Below, in pieces: positions 1-5,627 of a DNA stretch of 23,498 nt. The translations under genes were made by a program, and so were the position numbers. Position 1 is the stretch's first letter; each line of letters begins with the position of its first letter. A model generated the notes under the pieces. The model ran no database searches. It was given only the letters and a program-made list of their open reading frames with translations, and was not told the origin of the DNA. The DNA is from Paludibacteraceae bacterium (GTDB lineage Bacteria; Bacteroidota; Bacteroidia; Bacteroidales; Paludibacteraceae): contig JAFXWI010000057.1 in NCBI GenBank assembly GCA_017542915.1, positions 1 through 23,498 on the forward strand, written 5' to 3'.

Positions 1-8
1 AAATTTTT

Positions 9-77
9 GCATGGCAAAGTTGACCATCTTGACAAACTTCGGCTCCTACTTGGTCAACTTTGTCAAGTTTGCCATGC
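9..77 (+). terminator. Terminator-like bistable hairpin at left edge
   Basis: The outer stem is a perfect 10-bp inverted repeat (9-18 with 68-77), followed on the plus strand by ATTTTTTC, which fits an intrinsic terminator for a plus-strand gene left of the window. Two inner stems compete. Bases 17-26 pair perfectly with 51-60 (10 bp), and 28-36 pair perfectly with 59-67 (9 bp). These pairings cross and share bases, so only one can form fully, unless they form a pseudoknot. The minus-strand side is also followed by some T (AAAAATTT on the plus strand), so a bidirectional role is possible. Confidence 0.5.
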
Positions 78-121
78 ATTTTTTCATCATTTCATAGATC
101 GCTTAGATAAAAACTTTAGTT

Positions 122-154
122 ATTCCTTGTATATTCCTTAAACATTCCTTATTC
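122..154. repeat. Three direct repeats of ATTCCTT, 11-bp period
   Basis: ATTCCTT begins at 122, 133 and 144, so the spacing is exactly 11 bp, close to one helical turn. The spacers (GTAT, AAAC, ATTC) differ. Such an array may be a protein-binding site, but no matching regulator is visible and the stretch is AT-rich, so chance is possible. I see nothing else in 80-290. Confidence 0.4.
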
Positions 155-290
155 ATTATCGATCCTACCAGCCTTCGACTTCGTTCGCATCTGTTCTTAT
201 CTCATTACATTCGAACGATTATTTCGCATCCTGCACGTCACCGGTGGGTTCTTTATTCATTCGTTTCTTTTTGACACATGTGTACAACAA

Positions 291-320
291 AAGCAACAAC
301 CCCTTTCGGAATTGTTGCTT
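291..320 (-). terminator. Intrinsic terminator of the antitoxin/toxin-remnant transcript
   Basis: AAGCAACAA and TTGTTGCTT form a perfect 9-bp stem. Read on the minus strand, the stem is followed by TTGTTG, a short T-rich tail. It lies just downstream of the toxin remnant and the antitoxin gene, in the right place to end their transcript. Confidence 0.55.
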
Positions 321-345
321 ATAGGAAAATCGTTTAGAGAGAATG

Positions 346-434
346 TTAACTTATCTCTTTCTTGCCAAACAAATATTCATGCGATCCTGTATTGGTCAAT
401 AACAAGGTCAGTTCGTTCGAACCGTGTACATGCC
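346..434 (-). pseudogene. C-terminal remnant of a YafQ/RelE-type toxin
   Basis: Directly after the antitoxin stop codon, one minus-strand frame reads about 28 residues to a TAA at 346-348. It contains NELTLLLTNTGSHEYLFGK. This matches the C-terminal end of YafQ-family (RelE superfamily) mRNA-cleaving toxins, where a TGSH-x-x-LF motif carries a catalytic His and a conserved Phe. The intact family is about 90 residues. Here the N-terminal two thirds (the fold core and the other catalytic residues) are missing, and no start codon fits. The usual Arg before TGSH is Asn here. The order antitoxin-then-toxin is the normal operon order for this family. I read it as an internal deletion that fused the antitoxin end to the toxin tail. 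Family assignment rests on this short motif and on context. Confidence 0.6.
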
Positions 435-644
435 TCAAATACCTAAAGTTTGAAACATTTCTTCGGCTGAAGACCATGTACGCACACGTCCTGCCTCAAT
501 ATCATCCAATGCCCGGTCTAAAGCGTTTTTCTTCTCTATCTCGAAGCCAAGTGCTTTTACGACTGCTTTAAAACGCTTCGCCTCAACGCGCGGTACATGT
601 ATCGTCATACGCTCATACTGATTTGCTGCTACTGTTGCTTGCAT
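435..644 (-). CDS. Antitoxin-like protein, 69 aa, of a decayed TA pair
   Basis: A small charged protein with MTIHVP near the N-terminus (a likely DNA-binding beta strand), a helical middle (residues 18-50) and ALDDIEAGRVRTWSSAEEM near the end. This is the layout of the short antitoxins paired with YafQ/RelE toxins in Bacteroidales, whose C-terminal segment wraps the toxin. An internal Met at residue 13 could also start translation, but a strong Shine-Dalgarno sequence 5 nt before the first ATG favours 644. It has a full Bacteroidetes promoter upstream and a hairpin terminator downstream. Only a stub of the toxin gene remains beside it, so it is an orphan antitoxin that may still bind DNA or neutralise toxins encoded elsewhere. 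Function is inferred from size, motif layout and the adjacent remnant. Confidence 0.7.
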   Translation of the reverse strand: MQATVAANQYERMTIHVPRVEAKRFKAVVKALGFEIEKKNALDRALDDIEAGRVRTWSSAEEMFQTLGI

Positions 645-647
645 ATC

Positions 648-657
648 AACCTCCTTT
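648..657 (-). promoter_or_regulatory. Strong Shine-Dalgarno sequence of the antitoxin gene
   Basis: The minus strand reads AAAGGAGGTT, with the GGAGG core 5 nt before the ATG at 644. A near-perfect Shine-Dalgarno sequence is unusual in Bacteroidetes, and none of the large genes in this window has one. It decides the start codon and may reflect horizontal origin or a need for high antitoxin output. Confidence 0.75.
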
Positions 658-673
658 CTTCAATTTTGCGAGG

Positions 674-705
674 CAAAATTACTGCTTTTTTTTGAAATAT
701 GCAAA
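674..705 (-). promoter_or_regulatory. Bacteroidetes promoter of the antitoxin gene
   Basis: On the minus strand TTTG (702-705) is followed after 20 nt by TAATTTTG (674-681), a perfect match to the -33/-7 pattern. It closely resembles the promoter of the upstream ncRNA at 1634-1665: both share TTTGC at -33 and GCAGTA at the start of the -7 box. Confidence 0.8.
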
Positions 706-823
706 CTTTTGAGCAAAAAAATGATTTTTTACTTCATTTTTCTCATTTTCCTATAAGTACACAATCTGTCAAAGATCTTTTGCCTCCGTTTAAGCCGGGA
801 AGCGGGGCTGTGATTTTATACGC

Positions 824-1150
824 AAAAAGAGCGCGAAGTTATTCTTCACGCTCCCTATCCGCTCGTAAGGTTCTAAATCCGTAAGATACAGCAAATGTCC
901 AATGTGGGATACTTGATACAAACTATAACATGCGCACACGAGCACATACTATACTTATAAAGTACCCAATAGGACACCTATTGGCTGTTCTTGGGCTGGT
1001 TTTAGAAAGTTGCGAAGTTTCCGGGAGCCGCCAATAACATCAATAAATGTCAATTATGGTATTCAATCACTTTGGTATTTGTGATTTCGTGTTTTTCTTG
1101 GTTTTGGGAACACCAGTGAATGCCACTTATGCTCCGATGTTTTTCAAATC
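824..1150 (-). ncRNA. Structured non-coding RNA, copy A (about 327 nt)
   Basis: This minus-strand transcription unit has a perfect promoter (1156-1187) and an intrinsic terminator (829-853) and contains no convincing reading frame. It is homologous to copy B (1290-1628): they share an exact 18-nt block (1004-1021 here) with similar sequence around it, and the distance from that block to the terminator differs by 1 nt. Long-range pairing is possible between 1001-1007 and 871-877 (perfect 7 bp), which would close a large rod. A small hairpin around a UUAUUG loop lies just 5' of the shared block, with stem ACAU/AUGU. In copy B the corresponding stem is CGUU/AACG, a compensatory pattern. The ends are predicted from the promoter and terminator. 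The rod shape recalls 6S RNA, but I could not identify the 6S core and the RNA is longer. Family unknown. Confidence 0.65.
829..853 (-). terminator. Intrinsic terminator of ncRNA copy A
   Basis: Read on the minus strand, GAGCGTGAAG - AATAA - CTTCGCGCTC forms a 10-bp stem followed by TTTTTG. The single non-Watson-Crick position is a U-G pair in minus-strand RNA but would be a C/A mismatch in plus-strand RNA, which supports minus-strand transcription. Confidence 0.75.
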
Positions 1151-1155
1151 GACTG

Positions 1156-1187
1156 CAAAATTATACAAAATTTTCCAATTATGCAAA
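1156..1187 (-). promoter_or_regulatory. Promoter of ncRNA copy A
   Basis: On the minus strand TTTG (1184-1187), 20 nt, then TAATTTTG (1156-1163): a perfect Bacteroidetes promoter. It predicts a start near 1150. Confidence 0.75.
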
Positions 1188-1289
1188 CTACAGTTTACAA
1201 GTTTCAGCTATTTTGTCATTATTTGCACAAAAAACGTCAATTTAGTGCCCTTTTCAAGGTTCGTACGTAGTCGATTCATCCGGGACATA

Positions 1290-1628
1290 AAGAAAGCGTG
1301 AAGTTCACTTGTTCTTCACGCTCCCTTAGGCCTTCGCAATGCCTGTAACCAGTAGAAAAACAACCGAAGTCCACGCCGAATATGTAAAGCAAATACAATA
1401 CGCCTACGCGTAGTGTACTCAGGATTTACACATCCCGAGGACATTCATTGGTTATTGCTCGGACTGATTACGAGAAAGTTGCGAAGTTTCAGGAAGTCAC
1501 AAACAACGTTCAATAAACGCCTTTTCAATATGTCTAATTCTCCACCCTTTCCCAGAGACACTTCCCCTCAGCGTGGATCAGATTACGCATACGTATACGC
1601 ACATGCGTGGTATAGCAATACGCATAAT
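1290..1628 (-). ncRNA. Structured non-coding RNA, copy B (about 339 nt)
   Basis: A second minus-strand unit with the same layout as copy A. The shared 18-nt block is at 1473-1490. A closing rod is well supported here: 1479-1486 pair perfectly with 1332-1339 (8 bp), and 1464-1471 pair with 1345-1352 (8 bp including one G-U that works only in minus-strand RNA). The 5' end starts with its own long hairpin (1618-1629 with 1581-1593), absent in that form from copy A, so the 5' third has diverged while the rod and terminator are kept. A plus-strand ORF across 1413-1676 has no recognisable features and I treat it as spurious. No protein gene lies between the promoter and the terminator, so a leader role is unlikely and a free RNA is more likely. 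Family unknown. Confidence 0.65.
1295..1322 (-). terminator. Intrinsic terminator of ncRNA copy B
   Basis: AGCGTGAAG and CTTCACGCT form a perfect 9-bp stem with a 10-nt loop. On the minus strand it is followed by TTCTTTATG. It is homologous to the terminator of copy A but has a longer loop. Confidence 0.7.
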
Positions 1629-1633
1629 CGGTA

Positions 1634-1665
1634 CAAAAATACTGCTTTTCCTTCATATACGCAAA
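1634..1665 (-). promoter_or_regulatory. Promoter of ncRNA copy B
   Basis: On the minus strand TTTG (1662-1665), 20 nt, then TATTTTTG (1634-1641), a perfect Bacteroidetes promoter. It predicts a start near 1628, which places the first strong hairpin at the very 5' end of the RNA. Confidence 0.75.
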
Positions 1666-1732
1666 TATTTCTGTAAAATTCGTACAAAAAAGTGCATTTT
1701 TTAACGAAAATGGGCAAAAAAAGGGGGAAAAA

Positions 1733-1812
1733 GGGTTAGAGGATTAGGGGGTTAGAGGATTAGAGGGTGAGAGGGTTAGAGGATGAGAGGATGAGAGGAT
1801 GAGAGGATTAGC
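1733..1812. repeat. G-rich 8-bp tandem repeat, 10 units
   Basis: Ten consecutive 8-bp units follow GG(A/G)T(T/G)AG(A/G), the last unit ending in C. Examples are GGGTTAGA, GGATTAGG and GGATGAGA, with three identical GGATGAGA units in a row (1781-1804). All G runs are on the plus strand, several of three or more. It lies between the terminator of the 1087-aa gene and the promoter of ncRNA copy B. Copy number may vary by slippage. Confidence 0.85.
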
Positions 1813-1818
1813 AGGAGG

Positions 1819-1838
1819 TTCTCGCAAAGATGCGAGAA
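1819..1838. other. Perfect 8-bp hairpin between repeat and terminator
   Basis: TTCTCGCA (1819-1826) and TGCGAGAA (1831-1838) pair around AAGA. On the plus strand it is followed by AAAA and on the minus strand by CCTCC, so it is not a convincing terminator in either direction. It sits 8 nt from the strong terminator at 1846-1881 and may be a 3'-end structure of a read-through transcript. Confidence 0.4.
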
Positions 1839-1845
1839 AAAAGAA

Positions 1846-1881
1846 CAAACAGAGTGTGTCGGGAAGGACACACTCTGTTTG
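1846..1881 (-). terminator. Strong intrinsic terminator after the 1087-aa gene
   Basis: A perfect 15-bp stem (1846-1860 with 1867-1881) with a 6-nt loop begins about 20 nt past the stop codon. On the minus strand it is followed by TTCTTTTTTC, a good U tract. Confidence 0.85.
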
Positions 1882-1900
1882 ATGGGGATATCAAGAGGGA

Positions 1901-4900
1901 TTAACGCACCATCATCGGATGGATCGTGCGGGGTTTGGGGGCATTGGTATCCGACGCACGGAGGACAAGGAGATAATATCCTGCGGTAGTCGGAGCAGAG
2001 ATAGACGAGTTGTCGTACGACTCCGTATGATGCGGACGACCGAGCACGTCATACCAGTATGCCTTACCTTTGCCTTGCACTTGGATAGACGATCCGAGCG
2101 GAACAAGGGTCGGTATATCCGTCTTCGTAGGATCTGTTTCCTTAATAGGATAGATCGGACAGGTGAAGAGCTGTACACCATCAGCACGAGTGAGGAGTGC
2201 GCTATAGGGCTCTCCGAAACGGAGCTGTGCATTCTCTCCGGCGAAGTAGTTGAACTCCGAAGCACCCTGAATAGGCGACTCACCAAGATACCACTGTACT
2301 GCCGTGAAGGTATAACCACCGTTATAGTCCGCATTGCGGATACCGAGCACATCATTCCAACGCTGGGTGATGATCGACGATGCATAGCGGATCGTCACCG
2401 TAAACGGCAGACGTACATTATGCTCCGGAAGCGAGTCTTCGAGCAGAAGGGATCCTTTATAGATATTCGGATACGGCTTTGCAAGGGGCACAACGAGCGT
2501 GGTGTCGGTTCCTTTGCGCTGATGTTTGGTTTGCGGATCAATCGAATCCAGATCAGCAATGAGGTACGAATAGCGCAAACTGCGTCCTTGGGTGATGATA
2601 TACTCGATTCCGACGATAGAGTCATCCTCGCAGACGATAATCGCGGTATCTGCCAGATGGGCTTTGAGCGGTTCATAGACCTCAAAATTGAGTACCCACG
2701 TAGTGTCACAAGCAGCATTGGGAATGGTATCGATCACACTCTCGGTATAGGAACGTCCACGATATACGAAAGGCAGATCATCGGAGAGGACCACGGTGTC
2801 CGCTAAGAGACGGACCGGTTCGGTCAGCTCCAGATAGATGACGCTGTCACAGGTAGTAGCGGGGTTGAGGAGCACGACAGAGTCCACCACACCATAGGTG
2901 TGATAAGCGGTGTCGGTACGCTCTTTCCAAACGAAACCGGCCTTGCGGTCATCATCGCAGAGGATATAGGTCTGCGTCTCTTTGGTTGCACCGAGCGGAT
3001 CGAGGTGGAGGTGGTAATGCAGTACGGAATCACAGGTACCGCAAGTGGTACGAAGCGTAACCTCATAATCGCCGCCTTCGATCGGGAAATCAAAGGTCGG
3101 CTTCACCTCATCGGACCAGCCGTACGCCAAGCCTTCTATATTCCACTCATAGGTCTCAATATGGTATGCTTTGCTGACGAGTGTATCTCCGGTCACGTGG
3201 TCGATCTCCTGTACCCATGAAGGAGAAGCATCGAAGGTCACGCGGTAGATATTGTCACGGCAGTTCATGTATATCTGCGGCTCATTCATCACCGAGATGG
3301 GGTTGGTAGCCAGCGTCGAAGCATAGAGCGAGAAGAAACAGGAGTGATCTTGAACGAACATACAATCGACTACATAAAGGCTGTCATCGTGCAAACCGGC
3401 ATTATAATGCTGGTCGGTACTGAGGATATACTGATCCGGCAGGGAGCCATCGGGACGACGGTATTTCTCGTTATAGGCATATGCCCAACGATAGTGAAAT
3501 CCGTCCGGTGCCTCAAACTCGGGGTTGATAGCACCACACTTCATGCCTTTGAGTTTACCATCGGAGCAACCGAGGGTGAAATAGGCGTAACCGAAGTGCG
3601 CATTATAGACACAGTCATAAGTAGCCAGACGCGCTGTGATGGTACTTCCGTGACCGGCATATTGTTTGATATTGACACCGACCGTAGTCCATTCTTTCCA
3701 AACGACCGGAGTAGTAGAGCCTTCGAACGAGCCAGGAGGCACAAGATGCCATCCCTGCGCAGACGCACCGGGCTTTAACTGCTGGGTTTGCGTATTGTAT
3801 GCGTCATTGGCATTGAAATCCGCCTGTCCGCACCTACCGATAGACTGACCGTCCACCAAGATATCCAAGGTAAAACGGGAGTTCTCAGCATCAGTGTGGT
3901 TAGGTGCCTCAATGATAGGCAAATACTTGAGCAGAAGGACAGGATACTTGATGGTATCAATAGGGAAGGAGAACTCAATCTGCTCCGCTCCTTCGCCTGT
4001 TTCATTTTCCCAGTTGCCCAAACGTATGGATGCCAGTTCGCCATCCGGAACGGTCTTCGCCATATTAGCAGTACGCGCTTCTACTTCCGTACGATCGAAA
4101 TGCACCGTATGACGGCTGCGTGAGTTGGCAGGACCATAATCGACTGCATTAACCAGACGGAAATCCGAGAAAGTACGTGTATCCGACGGCTGTGAATTGG
4201 CAACATAACATTTGGCGTTATTCAAGTTCAGATAATCCACACACATCTGATCGGGGTAGTAGATGAGCTTGGAGACGATGGTCTTGAGACTGAAATAGTC
4301 ATCGCCGCACTTCGCACGCACGATGAAGTCGGTCTGACCAACAGGCAGACCGGTGAAGTTGGTCTGCGTACTGGTCACGATCTTCGGTCCCGCCCAGACT
4401 TGTCCGTCATAGGAGTAGGCGCTGACCTCGTACTCGGTAGCCGTACCTTGCCATTCCAGCGAGACGGTGGTACCGTTCGGAGTGACCACAAGGTTCGTAG
4501 GCTGATCGCAAGGCTCTCCGTCGGTAATAAGGATATTATCGATTAACGCACCTGGTTGCTGCGGTAAATACGTGCCATTGGCCCAGACGAAAGCGAGATA
4601 GTGAGGCGTACCGTCACACTCCGATCCCGGAATCTTCACGGCGCACTGACGCCACGTAACCGTACCGGCGAGATAGTCCATGTTCGCCGTCGGTTGCAGA
4701 CGGATGATATAGTTTTCGTACCTCTTAGGCAGACCTGAGGTAGCGACGGAGTTAACCTTGATCGAATCCGGGATCCAAAGGGCATAGAGACCATCGAATT
4801 TACTTGCCACGTTCGCCATAACCGTATAGTCGAAAGTCAGCATATAATCTCCGGAGATAGGATCCAACGAAATAGTATCATACGCAAAAACCCAACATCC

Positions 4901-5164
4901 CTTATTCTGGTAATGCGCAGAAACACCTCCATCGTCCGAGATGAAAAGTCCATACTGACCGTTACGGTCATTGTTACCGGGTTCGCCGATATACCACTTG
5001 TTCGCCAACTGATTATAAATACTCTGAGTAGCTGTAGGATTGAGTTTCCAACGGCTACGAGCAACCGAGTCCTCGAAATTACAGGAGTACCGTCTAACAG
5101 CTTGAACAGGAGCAGCAAAAACGAGGGCTGCTACCACGAAGAGTTGTACGAATCGTTTTATCAT
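1901..5164 (-). CDS. Secreted FN3/jelly-roll surface protein, 1087 aa, T9SS-type tail
   Basis: Residues 1-22 are a signal peptide (MIKRFVQLFVV...APVQA). Residues about 23-215 look like a beta-sandwich (jelly-roll/MAM-like) module. An FN3-like domain starts at Cys219. A conserved block starts at Cys308 (CVDYLNL) and includes TVPDGELASIRLGNW and YAYFTLGC motifs. Later come a PKD-like segment near 680-735, segments ending in CDSVIYLEL, and a WNDVL...YNGGYTF...QWY module (about 930-1000). The end (YDVLGR...AGYYLLVLR...MMVR) resembles the T9SS type A sorting domain, so export across the outer membrane and surface attachment are inferred. It is a paralogue of the 1072-aa protein upstream, aligned over most of its length. 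No enzyme motif is visible; an adhesin or matrix role is most likely. It is preceded by copy 1 of the 395-bp repeat and I see no separate consensus promoter, so it may be read through from the upstream operon. Confidence 0.75.
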   Translation of the reverse strand: MIKRFVQLFVVAALVFAAPVQAVRRYSCNFEDSVARSRWKLNPTATQSIYNQLANKWYIGEPGNNDRNGQYGLFISDDGGVSAHYQNKGCWVFAYDTISLDPISGDYMLTFDYTVMANVASKFDGLYALWIPDSIKVNSVATSGLPKRYENYIIRLQPTANMDYLAGTVTWRQCAVKIPGSECDGTPHYLAFVWANGTYLPQQPGALIDNILITDGEPCDQPTNLVVTPNGTTVSLEWQGTATEYEVSAYSYDGQVWAGPKIVTSTQTNFTGLPVGQTDFIVRAKCGDDYFSLKTIVSKLIYYPDQMCVDYLNLNNAKCYVANSQPSDTRTFSDFRLVNAVDYGPANSRSRHTVHFDRTEVEARTANMAKTVPDGELASIRLGNWENETGEGAEQIEFSFPIDTIKYPVLLLKYLPIIEAPNHTDAENSRFTLDILVDGQSIGRCGQADFNANDAYNTQTQQLKPGASAQGWHLVPPGSFEGSTTPVVWKEWTTVGVNIKQYAGHGSTITARLATYDCVYNAHFGYAYFTLGCSDGKLKGMKCGAINPEFEAPDGFHYRWAYAYNEKYRRPDGSLPDQYILSTDQHYNAGLHDDSLYVVDCMFVQDHSCFFSLYASTLATNPISVMNEPQIYMNCRDNIYRVTFDASPSWVQEIDHVTGDTLVSKAYHIETYEWNIEGLAYGWSDEVKPTFDFPIEGGDYEVTLRTTCGTCDSVLHYHLHLDPLGATKETQTYILCDDDRKAGFVWKERTDTAYHTYGVVDSVVLLNPATTCDSVIYLELTEPVRLLADTVVLSDDLPFVYRGRSYTESVIDTIPNAACDTTWVLNFEVYEPLKAHLADTAIIVCEDDSIVGIEYIITQGRSLRYSYLIADLDSIDPQTKHQRKGTDTTLVVPLAKPYPNIYKGSLLLEDSLPEHNVRLPFTVTIRYASSIITQRWNDVLGIRNADYNGGYTFTAVQWYLGESPIQGASEFNYFAGENAQLRFGEPYSALLTRADGVQLFTCPIYPIKETDPTKTDIPTLVPLGSSIQVQGKGKAYWYDVLGRPHHTESYDNSSISAPTTAGYYLLVLRASDTNAPKPRTIHPMMVR

Positions 5165-5210
5165 ATTATTTAGCTTTTTTCGTTACCATATAAAATTTCC
5201 TTGTAGTTGA

Positions 5211-5606
5211 TGTTTAGACAAAAACATATAAAACCCCTCAGTCGTTTGTAGCCCTATGGGCTGCTGTATCTTTGTTCGCTTGATCGTCCTTGTGAGCAAG
5301 CTCCCATGACGCTCCATCGCCCAAATCTACACTCCTTACGGAGTACAAACGCCTTCGGCAATAAACCTAAAAAACAATTTTCATTTCCTCTGATTTTTAT
5401 CGTTCACGAATTAACCAAATTAAACGAATTTTATAAAATTGTTTTGTATGTTTATTGCCTTTGTAGGCTTTAACTCGAAGAGTTGCGGGCTGAGATGATA
5501 AAAGCCATCTGGGTGCTTGCACACAAGTGGGTTTTAGCAGCTAAGAACGCAAAGCGCGAAGCGCTAAAGCATGCAAAGGTGTTTTTTATGTTTTTGTCTA
5601 TGTCAA
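5211..5606. repeat. 395-bp intergenic repeat with inverted ends, copy 1
   Basis: Near-identical to 12126-12519, in the same orientation. The ends are inverted repeats: 5215-5237 matches the reverse complement of 5578-5600 at 21 of 23 positions (TAGACAAAAACATA core). The interior has many small hairpins, such as AGCCC/GGGCT, GCTTG/CAAGC, CTCC/GGAG, AACTC/GAGTT and GCGC/GCGC, and no conserved reading frame. It fills almost the whole gap between the 1072-aa gene's stop (22 nt away) and the 1087-aa gene's start (46 nt away). It could be a MITE-like non-autonomous element or a conserved leader/processing element of surface-protein transcripts. No clear target-site duplication is visible. A plus-strand TATCTTTG (5267-5274) has a TTTG 18 nt upstream, a weak promoter candidate. 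Confidence 0.85.
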
Positions 5607-5627
5607 AGACCACGTAGGATTGGCTAT

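Noticed and set aside
824..1628. The two ncRNAs as 6S RNA genes
   Set aside because: The long rod with closing stems fits in outline, but each unit is about 330 nt, longer than usual 6S RNA, and I could not place the conserved central bubble. Left as unknown family.
5267..5274. TATCTTTG inside the repeat (also 12182-12189) as a plus-strand promoter
   Set aside because: The spacer to TTTG is 18 nt instead of the 20 nt seen at every good promoter here, and transcription would run antisense into the neighbouring genes. Mentioned only as a weak candidate.
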